A DNA stretch of 64,000 nt from Amyelois transitella. Lineage: Eukaryota > Arthropoda > Insecta > Lepidoptera > Pyralidae. Positions 31,876 to 43,159 of this stretch are shown here, piece after piece (the first letter of the stretch is position 1; each line of letters begins with the position of its first letter). The stretch covers positions 12,819,501 through 12,883,500 of the forward strand of contig NC_083506.1 of NCBI RefSeq assembly GCF_032362555.1, read 5' to 3'. A program made the position numbers and the translations under genes. Below the pieces are notes generated by a model, which was not told the origin of the DNA, searched no databases, and saw only the letters and a program-made list of their open reading frames with translations.

Positions 31876-31882
31876 TTTTATA
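31876..31882 (-). promoter_or_regulatory. TATA box of sHSP copy 2
   Basis: TATAAAA about 60 bp before the first ATG. Downstream wording cacagcgaacc matches gccagcgaacc after the TATA box of copy 1. A CCAAT-like motif lies near 31920 (minus strand). Confidence 0.6.
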
Positions 31883-31968
31883 CCTTGTAAATCAATGCTT
31901 CACATTGTAGACTGATTCATTGGCGATTCCTGCCCAGTGCTGCTCAACTTTTTGTTCGCAAATAATTT

Positions 31969-32106
31969 CATACATACATAAAATCACGCCTCTTACCCGG
32001 AAGGGTAGGCAGAGACTACATCTTTCCACTTGCCACGATCTCTGCATACTTCCTTCGCTTCATCCAGATTCATAACTTTCTTCATGCAAGCTTGGCGGTT
32101 TCGGTT
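31969..32106 (-). mobile_element. RTE-like LINE, 5'-truncated
   Basis: Last about 40 codons plus tail, ends at cttggcggtttcgg, just upstream of sHSP copy 2. Confidence 0.85.
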
Positions 32107-32660
32107 TCAATATTTTCATGTTGGAACTTAAATTCATGCGTTGTGAAATTTATTACCTCTCTATTGTTATAACTATTGGTTAAAGAGCATCTTATGTCAG
32201 TGCTAGTATAAAGTTAAAATCGAGCACTTTGTTTTAGAGGTGACAAATTTATAAAAGTGACAGCAAATAAGTGATTTACGCCCAATATCATTTGCAGACA
32301 AACTCAAATTACGTTTTCTTTACCTCACTTTGGAATCAAAGCCTCGGGTTATTCAACCCAGAACATAATGTAGTAATTAACTATTGTCTTTTATTTCCGC
32401 ACAAGACTATGATATTGTAATATTACCTATTAGAAACAAAAGAACAATAGGCTAAACACAAACATATCAATCAGCTATTATGTTATCTTTCATCATCATC
32501 ACATCTGATAATACTGTCTTTAGCCCGCGGCGTTACTTGAGATTCTCAATCGTCTTATGTAACCTTCATTTTATTGCTTTTATGATTTATAATTTTTAAA
32601 GGCCTATGATGAGGGTTCTCCTTGTCCTTACTTTTATTGCCTCCTCCCTAAATAAAAACA
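32107..32660. other. No recognisable feature
   Basis: AT-rich and unique as far as I can see. Confidence 0.5.
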
Positions 32661-32661
32661 G

Positions 32662-32781
32662 GATATCAAATAGTGATAGGTTGCTAGCCCATCGCCTAGA
32701 AAATAATCGCAAGTTTATAAGCGTATCCCATACTCGCCTTCTACGAAATCTATGGGAAAGAGCTAAAGTGGTCCCGATCTC
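32662..32781 (-). mobile_element. SINE-A, middle fragment
   Basis: Both ends missing; diverged (ctacgaaatctatggg). The following 32782-33290 has only AT-rich sequence. Confidence 0.7.
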
Positions 32782-33294
32782 TAACTAACCTGTGTAATTT
32801 TGGCCCATATTAAGTAATTTATTTATTTTTATAACAAGTAATAGTTCGAATTAGTTGTATCCCGTGATTGAAAAAAGTTATATAAATCTATATTAAATAT
32901 ATATATATATATATTACTTATACTTACTTAAGTATCACTTAAGTAATATTATGTTGTATGATATATCGTTACACTTTCGCTGAATTATTTGACCACCAAC
33001 CCGAAACCATTCGGTTCATTTCATTACCTAAAATAACACATTTACCTACAAAAGAAATATTTTCGTGTACTCTAATATAATGCCAAATTGCTACCTTTGA
33101 GCAATATAAGCACCATGTTCCCTAGTAAGTACTTGAAATCTGTACAAACATTATCGATCTCGGAAACCAGGCTAGTACTAAGTAACTTAATGTCAACAAT
33201 GCCTAAAGGCTGTTCTTGGAAACATCGAGTAATACATTATTTGCTTACCTGTGTACCGCACATGTTGTGAATTTAAATATCGATTGTATCGATT

Positions 33295-33540
33295 GTGCCG
33301 TGTGGTTCCCGGCACCAATACAAAAAATAATAGGACCACTCCATCTCTTTCCCATGGATGTCGTAAAAGGCGACTAAGGGATAGGCTTACAAACTTGGGA
33401 TTCTTTTAAGGCGATGGGCTAACAACCTGTCACTGTTTGTATCTCAATTCTATCATTAAGCCAAATAGCTGAACGTGGCCATTCAGTCTTTTCAAGACTG
33501 TTGGCTCTGTCTACCCCGCAAGGCATATAGACGATTGTAT
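33295..33540 (+). mobile_element. SINE-A, near full length
   Basis: Possible short TSD cgattgtat (before the head and in acgattgtat after the hairpin). The (TATG)n tail is lost. Confidence 0.9.
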
Positions 33541-33736
33541 ATTTTGATAGTTATGTAAGGCTGATTTTTATCCGCGGCGCCGTCCGCGCTAATTTAGCTC
33601 CACCTACAAAAAAATGCACTTAAGTTCGCGCGTATTTAGCGCCACAGAAACCAAATCGGAAGTTGTTCCTGTGTTTACATATGTGCTGTGATTTTAACCG
33701 AAAATGTGAAACCTATAGATTAACTAAATTACATAC

Positions 33737-33816
33737 AACATACATATAATCACGTCTACATCCCTTGTGGGGCAGACATAACCAACAGTTTGGAAACGTC
33801 TGATTGGCCACGTGTA
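33737..33816 (-). mobile_element. SINE-A, 3' fragment (triple cluster, left)
   Basis: Tail plus hairpins only. It joins the head of the next copy. Confidence 0.8.
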
Positions 33817-34056
33817 GCCGTGCAGTGTGGTTCCAGGCGCCAAAAGAAAAAAGAATAGGACCACTCCATCACCTTCCCATGGATGTCGTTTAAGGCGACA
33901 TAAGGATACGCTTATAAACCTGTGATTCTTCATACAGGCGATGTACAAGCAACCTGTCACTATTTGCATCTCAATTCTATCATTAAGCCAAACAAGGTGA
34001 ACGTGGCCAATCAGACTTTTCAAAAGTGTTGGCTCCGTCTACCCCGCAAGGGATAT
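33817..34056 (+). mobile_element. SINE-A (triple cluster, middle)
   Basis: Diverged head gccgtgcagtgtggttcc. Its tail fuses with the tail of the next, inverted copy. Confidence 0.85.
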
Positions 34057-34312
34057 ACATACATACATATGGCCACGTCTATATCCCTTGCGGGGCAGAC
34101 AGAGCCAATAGTCTTCAAAATAATGAATGATTACGTTCAGCTATTTGGCTTAATGATAGGATTGAGATTCAAATAGTGACAGGTTGCTAGCCCATCGCCT
34201 AAAAAAATCCAAGTTTGTAAGCCTATCCCTTAGTCGCCTTTTACGACATCCATGGGAAAGAGACGGAGTGGTCCTATTCTTTTTTGTATTGGTGCCAGGA
34301 ACCACACGGCAA
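34057..34312 (-). mobile_element. SINE-A (triple cluster, right)
   Basis: Full length; tail-to-tail with the middle copy through a shared cata tract. Confidence 0.9.
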
Positions 34313-34567
34313 CATGGACATGAATATATCTACATATGTATGTATTAACTAAATTGTTGGCAACTTCTGCTTATTATATTCCGTCTATCTGCGCAGTATC
34401 CACACTGCTAGTTCTAAGACTGAATTTATAGGCTCGTAAGTAAGGCCTAATGCTAAGCAATTCAGAAATCACAGTATGTCATGAATTATTATAGCAATTG
34501 ATGGCGGAGCGAATATAAGCCGAATATTAATGTAACATCATGTAAGTAGGTATATGTATGTATGTAT

Positions 34568-34632
34568 GAGATGTAGTCTCTGCCTACCCCTCCGGGAAAG
34601 AGGCGTGATTTTAGGTATGTATGTATGTATTA
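34568..34632 (+). mobile_element. RTE-like LINE, 3' end
   Basis: About 45 bp of 3' end with tail (gtat)n on both sides. 34313-34560 has nothing recognisable. Confidence 0.75.
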
Positions 34633-34859
34633 ATGTAACACTCGTTTTTTGCAAACATGGGGATAAGATAGGATAGAATATGTTTACAACTTCATTTATT
34701 TCCCGTAAATTTATAAGAAAAGATACATGATTTACATAAAATCACATCTATTCCCAAACGGGTAGACAGAGTATTGAAATTGAAGTTGAATGAATATAAA
34801 ATATTACTTTTTCTCTGATTGGCCCGACTCTGGATGTTTGTCTATTTAAATATTTATAA

Positions 34860-35098
34860 TACATACATATAGTCACGTCTATACGTCCCTTGCGGGTTAG
34901 ACAGAGCCAACGGCCTTCAAAAGACTGAAAGGCCACGTTCAACTGTTTGGCTTAATGATAGAATTGAGATTCAAATAATGACAAGTCGCCACCCCATCGC
35001 CTAAAAGAAGAATCCCAAGCATATAAGCCTATCCCTTAGTCTCCTTTCACGATATCCATAGAACAGACCTATTCAAAATTGCCGGGAACAATACAACA
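34860..35098 (-). mobile_element. SINE-A with deleted head
   Basis: About 25 bp missing between 'gatatccatagaac' and 'gccgggaac'. 35099-35392 shows no feature. Confidence 0.82.
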
Positions 35099-35392
35099 CT
35101 CAAGATTTTATTATTCTCCAACTTATTAAGGCCAGTAAAATGAGAAATAAAAGGCAATGATAAGATAGACCGGGAGATAGAGTCGTAAAACGTTGAGTAA
35201 AACAAATTGTGAACAAGCAGTCATCGTTCGGTTTGCCAGCGGGCTAGCAATAAAAGTAAGCAACGCCGGACGACAATGTTGTTTTATGAACGAGACGTGA
35301 TTCTAAACGATACGGGAATGACATCTTGCGATACAAAATTGTGTAGTACTGCTCTTTAAAAGTAGTTGGTAATATAATCATGTTACAAATTT

Positions 35393-35562
35393 GAGATTCT
35401 TTTTTAGGCGATGGGCTAGCAACCTGTCACTATTTGAATCTCAATTCTATCATTAAGCCAAATAGCTGAACGTGGCCATTCAGTCTTTTCAAGACTGGTG
35501 GCTCTGTCTACCCCGCAAGGGATATAGACGTGACCATATGTATGTATGTATGTATGTAATAT
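35393..35562 (+). mobile_element. SINE-A, 3' two-thirds
   Basis: 5'-truncated at ttcttttttaggcgatggg; long (TATG)5 tail. Confidence 0.88.
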
Positions 35563-35606
35563 AATTAGGTAAAAAAAATCTTTTATTTTAGTTCAGTGTT
35601 TTTTTA

Positions 35607-37425
35607 TCTATACATATAATAAATCTGTAGAAAGGTCAATTCTGTACATTGAAAATATTGAAAAAATAAATAGCAGGGAGTGTTACTGGATCGATACCAA
35701 ACACAAAAATGTGATTAAAAAAATTTTTGTCTGTCTGTCTGTATGTTCAGGCATCACGTGAAAACTAACGGTTCGATTTTGATGAAACTTGGTATAATTA
35801 TACCTCATTATCCTGGGCGTAAAATAGGATACTTTTTATCCCGAAAAAATAAGAAGAAAAAAAATCTTAATTTTTCAGTTTATCCATAGACGTTGTTCTG
35901 TAGAACCGCGAACACACGTTGCGTTACCCGCAGTGGATTTAGCGCCGTAACCTGTAGCGCCGAAAGTCGGCTTTGGCTTGAACCGTTTGTTGCACAAGCG
36001 GGCCGCTACTAATTTCTATGAAAAAAATACTACATAGCTACATTAATTCCCATCAAGCTGAAAATGAGTATAATTATTTAAAACACAATCAAAAGCATTA
36101 TTTCAAAATTCCCCATGATTCCGGTTTAAGGAAAAAAATTTACTCACGGTCAAAGTTAAAAAATGGGTGTATCGCAATTTTCTTTAAAATGGTAAGTTTT
36201 TCAAATCGGAAAATTACCTCAGACATAAATTGTAGATCATAAAGTTATCTATAAAAAAGGTATCAATATTTTTTTTCAACAAAGCTACCGTTTCTGTGAT
36301 ATAACGATGCAAAAAGTTGCAAGCGTCATAATATGCATCCGTTTCCTTGCCACCTCTGAGGTAGTGTACTATTAGCGCGTTTTTTTTAACATTTTTATTA
36401 TTAAACTTGAAAATGTCTGAAATAGGTTAGAATAAACACGTGTTTTCACTACGCAGTGGCACTCAAGACTAACTTCCGCATTTATTATTTAAAAAAAATA
36501 GAATAACCCTAAGTGAACAAAATCATCTTAGGACAATAATAGAGATTACAATTATCAAATTCAATGCAATAATCAAATTAAAACTAAAACTACTTATAAA
36601 AAGAAAGAAAAAAGATGACTACAAACTAAAATTTAATTTATAAATTGTACAGTCCTTGCATAGCATCAACATGCGGGAATGTGCCCAGAAGGCTGGCAGC
36701 ATTGCCAATTCGAATGGCAATGCTCCGGTCAAGAGATACCTCAATTAGCTTTTTCGACAATTGTCGGAAAAGCTGATGGGCAGATAGGCCCCCCGGTCCC
36801 AGAGTTTCTACCCCAAAAGGTTCAAAAGTATAGATATTACCGATAACTACATATTTGCGCCTTTTGAGGTTTTTTTGCCTCATTTGAAGCAGAACGGCCT
36901 TAGATTTAGTAACCTGAAGATGAGACGGCGCAAGTGTGTCGACACAAGTAGCATCCCACACCAAAGGCCGCCCCAATCTCCAGGGTACCAAAGTTATACC
37001 ATCCGGTCTCTTGGCATCATCCCGAGCCAGACCGTTTGGTTCTAGAACGGCTGGAACATGGATGGTGGCAAGAGCACGGAGGATTTTTTTAAAAATATTG
37101 ATTCCTTTTTATATATATCTTTATGATCTATGTCTGAGGTAATTTTCCTATAAAACTTACCGTTTTGAAGAAAATCGTGAAAATCCCATTTTCTTACCTT
37201 TGACCTAGGGTAATTTTTTTCCTTAAACCGGAATCATGGGGAATTTTGAAATAATGCTTTTGATTGTGTTTTAAACAATTATACTCATTTTCAGCTTGAT
37301 GGGAATTAATGTAGCTTCATTCCTATTTTTTGGTCTAAATTGACCGGACTGAAAATAAAATGGAGAAATAAACCATCTACGCGAAGACCGACATCCGCGC
37401 GGACGGAGTCGCGGGGGAAAGCTAG
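35607..37425 (+). mobile_element. Helitron H2 (1.8 kb, non-autonomous)
   Basis: Same termini as H1: A|TCtatacatataataaatct and gggaaagCTAG|T. It lacks the rep-D insertion and about 400 bp of the right inverted arm region, and has a 30 bp deletion in the cargo. A 10-45 bp scatter of point differences from H1 suggests they separated a while ago. Confidence 0.85.
36638..37085 (-). pseudogene. Captured endonuclease-like fragment, H2 copy
   Basis: The open frame 36991-36638 covers [25 protein letters not shown] and GNAASLLG in one run of 117 codons. It is less disrupted than in H1 but has a deletion before SIAIRIGN. The upstream part (about 37085-36992) matches the H1 reading ending RPDG. A restriction-like endonuclease origin is inferred. 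Confidence 0.6.
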
Positions 37426-37473
37426 TGTTAGAATAATAAAATCTCTGCCCGTTCTCTTTTGCCTATTAAATAT

Positions 37474-37604
37474 CAATTCTATCAATTCTATCATTTAGCC
37501 AAATAGCTAAACGTGACCATTCAGTCTTGTCAAGACTGTTGGGTCTATCTACCCCGCAAGGGATAGGTATAGACGTGACAATATGTATGTATGTACGTAT
37601 GTTC
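37474..37604 (+). mobile_element. SINE-A, 3' half
   Basis: The terminal hairpin carries an insertion (gggataggtatagac). Confidence 0.82.
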
Positions 37605-37639
37605 TCTTTTGAATAGGTCTGTTATCATGAGTTATCATG

Positions 37640-37770
37640 AGTCAGTCTACCGAAGTAAGTCCGAGACTTGTTTCGATATACTAACTCAACGATGCTTTAT
37701 TTAATAATAAATATTTTTATAGATAAACATCCGAGATCCAGGGCAATCTGAGAAAGTTTGATTCTCATCA
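37640..37770 (-). mobile_element. SINE-C, 3' half
   Basis: Diverged body; the tRNA-like head was replaced by a Hel-b insertion at ctca|tcctac. Confidence 0.7.
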
Positions 37771-37951
37771 TCCTACTAATATTATAAATGCGAAAGTTTG
37801 TGAGTAACGCAAAAAGTACTGAACCGATTACGATGAAATTTGGTATGTAGTTAGCTGAAGACCCAGAATAACATATAGGCTACTTTTTATCCCGGTATTC
37901 CCGCGGGATTGATAGAGTTTCCATGCCTACGAAGTCGTGGGCGGCCTCTAG
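37771..37951 (+). mobile_element. Helitron-like, Hel-b
   Basis: A|TCctactaatattataaatg ... ggcggcctCTAG|T, with about 25 bp missing near the 5' end. Inserted into SINE-C. Confidence 0.85.
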
Positions 37952-37985
37952 TAAATAAAAATACAGTTTTATAATAACTTAACTT

Positions 37986-37991
37986 TTTATT
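37986..37991 (-). terminator. Polyadenylation signal, gene C
   Basis: AATAAA on the minus strand, 53 bp after the gene C stop. Confidence 0.6.
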
Positions 37992-38043
37992 TACAATTGT
38001 TTACAATAAATTAAAATTTACATACGATTTACAATTTGACATA

Positions 38044-38342
38044 TTAATTTTTGACAGAATAAGATCCGTCCGAGTCGTATATCTTTTTCCTATACGCGCC
38101 GTAATCAGAACCATATCCGGATTTGCTGTATCCGTATGGCTGATCGTAATGGTCATGACCGTGGTCATGACCATGGTAATAAACAGGTTCGTGGTCAAAA
38201 TATTCCTCATGTTTCTTCTCTTTCAGGTAATGGATGAACCAAAGAACGAAATGCCATCCTTTAGTGAGCAAAACGTAGAATATTATCCCGTATATAATTT
38301 TAAGGACGAAAACTTTAGTCGCCACTACGTAGAAGAAGTGTA
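38044..38342 (-). CDS. Gene C: Osiris-like small membrane protein, last exon
   Basis: The acceptor cattgttacag (minus) precedes a phase-1 exon of 299 nt encoding 98 residues plus a split codon. An apparent start at 38325 is GTG inside the exon and is not a true start. Residues after the junction are HFFYVVATKVFVLK, with Lys at positions 9, 14, 27 and 40. The first three positions are the same as in genes A and B, the fourth the same as in A. A His-rich stretch (HGHDHGHDHYD) and a Gly/Tyr-rich end follow. The hydrophobic Lys-punctuated segment and the His/Tyr tail recall the C-terminal region of insect Osiris proteins. I see no DUF1676 core, so the family link is tentative. No first exon was found between here and gene A. 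Confidence 0.7.
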
Positions 38343-38642
38343 CTGTAACAATGAGAAATTAATTTTTAGTACAATTAAAAAACGCCTAAAACAACAAAAT
38401 ATGAAATCAAAAAACCAGACAAATATTATATAAAAAGAGAAAATTTTCTAGTAGTTTGGTGTGTTATAAGTACTACTGAATAATTACACCATTTAATTCA
38501 TTCATTCATAATGATCACGTCCATGCGGAAATCGTGGCAAAGCGAGAGATCTGAATGGGTAATTATGGCTTAAGCTGGTTTTATATTAATTTGTTTGTAA
38601 AATCTTTATTGCACAAAGTTCTTGGAATTAAAAAAATCTACA

Positions 38643-38905
38643 ACATACATACATACATATAGTCACGTCTATATCCCTTGCGGGGTAGACAGAGCCAACA
38701 GTCTTAAAAAGACTGATAGGCCACGTTCAGCTTTTTGGCTTGATGATAGAATCGAGTTTCAAATAGTGACAGGTTGTTAGCCCATCGCCTAAAAGATGAA
38801 TCTCAAAAGTATTGGCCTGACCCTTAGTCGCTTTTTACGACATTCATGGGAAAGAGAAGGAGTGGTCCTTTTCTTTTTCCAATCGGTGCCGGAAACCACA
38901 CGGCA
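38643..38905 (-). mobile_element. SINE-A, full length
   Basis: A 7 bp tctacaa duplication borders it on both sides, a short possible TSD. Upstream (5') of the gene C exon. Confidence 0.9.
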
Positions 38906-38916
38906 CTCTACAAAAA

Positions 38917-38962
38917 ATCTTCAATGGCGGACTTATCCCAATTGGGATTTCTTCCAGTCAAC
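38917..38962 (-). repeat. rep-D fragment
   Basis: aatggcggacttatcccaat ... atttcttccagtcaacc only. Confidence 0.5.
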
Positions 38963-39059
38963 CAAATTAAAATGGATTATTATTTTTTAATTTATATATT
39001 TTTAATCGGGCACCTAACCAAGTCGATCACCGACCCCCTCACCGACTTTACGTTATCAC

Positions 39060-39360
39060 CGATTTATCCAAATCCTGAATAGTATAATAAGGCGTACCCC
39101 CAGCTTATATAATGCAGCTAGAACAAACGCGAGGATATTTACGAATGTGGCGACATCTCTACGTCACACGCCATCAGCCAATCACAGCGAAGAACGCTAC
39201 GCCATCATCCAATAGCAACGAAGATTCGAAATCGTGCTATTAAAGTTTTACTGTCACACGGTTCCCCAGGCATCACACATAGTCTAGCAGAAGATCTCCA
39301 CTTATGGTGGCGGTCGAGCCTGAGCCATACAATAAAACTGCATCCAAAAGAAAATAAAAT
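39060..39360 (+). repeat. Possible solo LTR-like repeat
   Basis: A TATA-like gcttatataatgc at about 39103 and a cataCAATAAAActg signal at about 39330 bracket a GC-richer 230 bp. Parts match 57110-57303 in reverse (cagccaatcacag block). No TG...CA ends or target duplication were established. Confidence 0.35.
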
Positions 39361-39369
39361 ATATTACTA

Positions 39370-39620
39370 CTAGCTGTTGCCCGCGACTTCGTCCGTGTAA
39401 ATTTCGAATTTTTCCTCGTAAACTTATTTGCAGGCAAACTCATGCTTTGATTTCATTCAAATGACGACAACTTTTTTTAGGGAACCGATTTTGATGAAAC
39501 AAACTTTAAATGTTTTTCTGAGTTAAAATAAAGTAATTGGTGGAAGTTTTAAGTAAAAGTACTTTCGGAGATAAGCGTGATCATACATACAGACAGACAG
39601 AGAGGCAAAAAATTAAAAAA
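39370..39620 (-). mobile_element. Helitron-like, degraded
   Basis: Left end CTAGctgttgcccgcgactt with the hairpin partly kept. The right end dissolves after cagacagacagagagg. Confidence 0.55.
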
Positions 39621-39644
39621 TAATTTTTTTCATATTTTTTATCT

Positions 39645-39650
39645 TTTATT
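39645..39650 (-). terminator. Polyadenylation signal, gene A
   Basis: AATAAA on the minus strand about 104 bp after the stop. Confidence 0.6.
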
Positions 39651-39753
39651 CATTCTAAGTGTCCCTCTATCCATTTCAGGCAAAAATACTAAATGTACAG
39701 ACAAAATATTTTTACTGTTTTATTATATGTATAGAATAATGCACCTACCTACT

Positions 39754-40001
39754 TCAAAATTTAAGGAAACCAGCCATCCAATCTGTTACAGAACTAGGGA
39801 TGGGCTGCTCAAATTTTTCGTGATAATAGTGATGTGAATGTTCATCATTATTGTGACTCGGCCATGCGTTTGGCACGTGTTTCGAAATGGCCAATGCCCA
39901 CGCCATGATGACCAGAATTTTCACACTGGCAATTACCAGGGCTATGCCTAGAACTAACTTGTATAGTCCCAATTTGGTCGCCAGCAATATTGCTAGGTTG
40001 G
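39754..40001 (-). CDS. Gene A: Osiris-like small protein, exon 2
   Basis: The acceptor ctgttttgttgcag (minus) opens a phase-1 exon of 248 nt, 81 residues plus the split codon, ending in a stop. With exon 1 (43456-43573) it gives a 121-residue protein. After the junction Lys occurs at positions 9, 14, 27 and 40, separating hydrophobic runs such as LVLGIALVIASV. A His-rich tail follows (HNNDEHSHHYYH) and the end is WMAGFLKF. It is expected to be membrane-embedded or secreted. The 3.45 kb intron is filled with SINE-A, SINE-B and rep-E copies, one SINE-A starting 29 nt from this acceptor. The function is unknown to me. Confidence 0.75.
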
Positions 40002-40030
40002 CTGCAACAAAACAGTTTGTTTTACATTTT

Positions 40031-40289
40031 GTGCCGTGTGGTTCCAGGTACCAATAGAAAAAAGAATAGGACCACTCCATCTCTTTCCAATGGATGTCGT
40101 AAAAGGCGACTAAGGGGTCGGCTTATAAACTTGGGATTCTTCTTTTAGGCGATGGGCGAGCAACCTGTCACTATTTGAATCTCAATTCTATCTTAAAGCC
40201 AAATAGCTGAACGTGGCCTATCAGTCTTTTCAAGACTGTTGGCTCTGTCTACCCCGCAAGGGATATAGACGTGATCGTATGTATGTATG
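40031..40289 (+). mobile_element. SINE-A, full length, beside gene A acceptor
   Basis: Antisense to gene A; its head lies 29 intron bases from exon 2. Confidence 0.92.
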
Positions 40290-40420
40290 CATCCTCATCA
40301 CTCTGGAGTGGAGCCTGGGGGTATGCATATGACAGTAAATCCTGGATTGGGTGACTCAGGTTTTTTTTACGAAGCGACTCCCATCTGACCTCCGCAACCT
40401 TTGCAGAGGAATCTAACCCT
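40290..40420 (-). mobile_element. SINE-B, 3' body
   Basis: gcatcctcatcactctggag to cgcaacctttgcag, fused directly to the SINE-A tail. Confidence 0.7.
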
Positions 40421-41211
40421 TATTGTAAAATATTATACCGATTCTAATGGTATTTGGCCATTTTTTAAACAACCACTTCTAACATTAGATAAATACCTAC
40501 CATATTTTTTTTTTATTACTCATACTTGACACATTTCCAAACTATCCAGCCATATTTAATTTAAATCTATGGATACTAAAAGTAAATACATATTCAATAC
40601 TCCTATCGTTCTTGCAAAATCATTCTGCAAGAAAGCAGAAATAATGTTAGAAATCTGAAATGTCCTTACTTCTTAGGTGTTAAAGACTAATCCTGGATTT
40701 CCTATCTTTTGATGTCGATTTCATTAAATGAACACCTATTTCCATTTGCTGCCCGTAGACTTCAATGACTGATTTGCAATAGACTGACTAATATACAGCC
40801 AAACGTGACATTTTAGTCAAGGAATTATGGAAGAAATCCTCTCTTAGTGCTAACCAAAACTTCCGTTAATTTTACCAGAACGCTGATTCCGCTCGCGAGA
40901 ACAAATAAAACCTATCTCAGAAAAAAAAATCATTGAAAATACCTTAATTCAATTTATTTTTATCTGCACCAACAAATAAGAATGAATTGAATTGGTATTT
41001 TCAACATTTTTTTTCTGAAACGTTGAGCAGACAGGACTTTTTATCTGCGATACATTCACCGCTAAAACGGACTCTTACATTTGTGTACATAATTTTTTAT
41101 AAGAGTAAACGTCAAGCCGACTAATTTCTCGATGACTTATCATAGGCCGATTATTATAATCTGTGCGGCCATAAGACGACCGTTTGAAACACGATATCTG
41201 TAGAATAGAAA
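40421..41211. other. Gene A intron, unique part
   Basis: No repeat recognised. The mirrored words gaattgaattggtattttca and tgaaaataccttaattcaat near 40933-41005 form a short imperfect inverted pair. Confidence 0.45.
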
Positions 41212-41456
41212 ATATTTATTTTTAAAATTGTATACAAAGTATCATTTATTGTCGTCACATCACTTTGATCTAATTATAACTACTACCGCTTCCAAAGCGC
41301 ATGTGTAGAAGAAACGGCGGAACAAACTATACGGCAGCATTTTCACCGGACGGACGCGGCGGAACAAACTACACTGCAGCATTTTCACCAGACGTCCATT
41401 TACAAATAAAGATCTCTTAAATCGTGGACGAATGCACATTGTCTACATTAAAAATA
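41212..41456 (-). repeat. rep-E with internal tandem duplication
   Basis: The 'gcggaacaaactacac...gcattttcacc' segment occurs twice (about 41316-41354 and 41355-41393). Confidence 0.65.
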
Positions 41457-41719
41457 TGAATGAATATAAAACTATAAACCACTTTTTTAATAGAGGTCTA
41501 TGTCACGATGGCGACTACTCAGCATTATTGTGTTTTTTCTCATCTTCTGGACGTCCCTGCAAATGGAGCGTAATCCTTTCCTTTGAAATTTACAATTTCA
41601 ATTCGAGATCTTACGGCTACTTTGGACTATATTTATATCTATAGGAAAAGCGTTGTTACAATATTTTTATTAAGTTACTACAAAACAAGGAAGTTCTGAG
41701 ATTGATTGAAGATTAGTTG

Positions 41720-41813
41720 AGAAATAGCTGAACGTGGCCTATAAGTCTTTTCAACACTGTTGGCTCTGTCTACCCCGCAAGGGATATAGACATGACTGTA
41801 TGTATGTATGTAA
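41720..41813 (+). mobile_element. SINE-A, 3' third
   Basis: 5'-truncated at aaatagctgaacgtgg; tail (gtat)3. Confidence 0.82.
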
Positions 41814-41875
41814 GTTGAAAAAATGATTGACTTAATCAAACTCTTGCGTTACTATATAACAAACAATATAAGAAT

Positions 41876-42020
41876 AGGTAGGTGGATGTCGCAAAAGATG
41901 ATATGCGAGCCAATGGACTGAAATCCGAGGACGCCGAAAACCTGACCAAGTGGAGAGAGAGAAGTCGGAAGGTGGACCCCGGGCCCCGAAATACCTCTGT
42001 GGAGGGTGCGACAGACATGA
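41876..42020 (+). pseudogene. Second LINE family, C-terminal fragment
   Basis: Reads DDMRANGLKSEDAENLTKW then RKVDP, like the D-(L/M)-R...G(L)..EDA..R..W motif ending many RTE-type LINE proteins. It differs clearly from the LINE at 4425. No tail is seen. Confidence 0.55.
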
Positions 42021-42239
42021 GAGAGATTCTGCATGCAAGCGCTAACATTCTGCATGTATGTTTCTTAAGAGTAAGGGATAAATTAACAAGAAATTTCCAA
42101 TGGTCGAGCAGTACCCGGGTTTAACTGCGGACAATATATAATAATTGTTTTACTCGTGAACATAAAATCAAAAAAAAAACTAACCGAGGTAACAGAGGAT
42201 AACATAAATAACACTTCTTTTTCAGCATGTATATGACTT

Positions 42240-42358
42240 ACTCTTCTACTTTGCTTTGGAAGCGTTAGTAGTTATAATTAGATTTAAGTGATGTGACGTC
42301 AATAAGTGATACCTTGTATCCAATTTTGTACATAAATCTATTCTGTTCTATTCTTAGG
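42240..42358 (+). repeat. rep-E, partial
   Basis: tttgctttggaagcg ... gtgatgtgacgtcaataagt ... ctattctgttctattc tail. Palindromic gtgatatcact units lie just beyond at 42487-42531. Confidence 0.6.
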
Positions 42359-42461
42359 CATACATAATAAACACGTCTTTATCCCTCGCGGAGTAGACAG
42401 AGCTCACAGTCATTTCAAGACTGATCGGCCACGTTCACCTGTTTGGCTTAATGATAGAACG
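42359..42461 (-). mobile_element. SINE-A, 3' third
   Basis: Diverged tail (catacataataaacacg). Confidence 0.78.
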
Positions 42462-42733
42462 GAATAGAAATATAATAGAATGATAGTGATATCACTATCA
42501 CTATTAGTTAGTGTTAGATAGTGATATCACTGTTATACACATATAGTTCTGTTTTAGTGCCCCCTATTACTATTGGGAAATAATGAGAGAGTACTTGGAT
42601 AACACCATCAATTTAATGATGGTAAAAAAACCGTCATTCACACCTACCCGCCAAATAACAGATTGGGAGTGAAAACATATGCAATAAATATATGCAAACC
42701 CCTTTTTTCCTTTTTTTTCAAATAAATAACCCT

Positions 42734-42987
42734 GTGCCGTGTGGTTCCCGGCACCAATAGAAAAAAGAATAGGACCTCTCCATCTCTTCCTCATGGATGT
42801 CGTAGAAGGCGACTAAGGGATAGGCTTATAAACTTGGGATTCTTCTTTTAGGCGACAAGCTAGCAACCTGTCACTATTTGAATCTCAATTCAAGCCAAAC
42901 AGCTGAACTTGGCCTATCAGTCATTTTAAGACTGTTGGCTCTGTCTACCCCGCAAGGGATATAGGCGTGATTATATGTATGTATGTT
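42734..42987 (+). mobile_element. SINE-A, near full length
   Basis: Missing 13 bp of the 'tctatcattaagcc' block. Inside the gene A intron. Confidence 0.9.
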
Positions 42988-43159
42988 ATTCTGAGGTATT
43001 AACAAGTTGCTAACAAAACCATCGCTAACAGTAAGAATCCCTAGATTCTATTTTTTTTCCTGCACGTGAGAAGTAGCAGCTAACATACCCTATTTTTTTA
43101 AATATCGCTAACAGCACATCGTGAAAACAGTGTTAATTCTATTACAGGGTTATAATAAA

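Noticed and set aside
38044..38325. Gene C read as a free-standing 93-codon gene from 38325
   Set aside because: The first codon is GTG, and a good splice acceptor 17 bp upstream matches the phase of the related exons.
41832..42124. Overlapping frames in all directions near 41.9 kb and 44.2 kb
   Set aside because: Only one frame in each place matches LINE C-terminal motifs; the others are shadows of GC-richer retroelement remnants.
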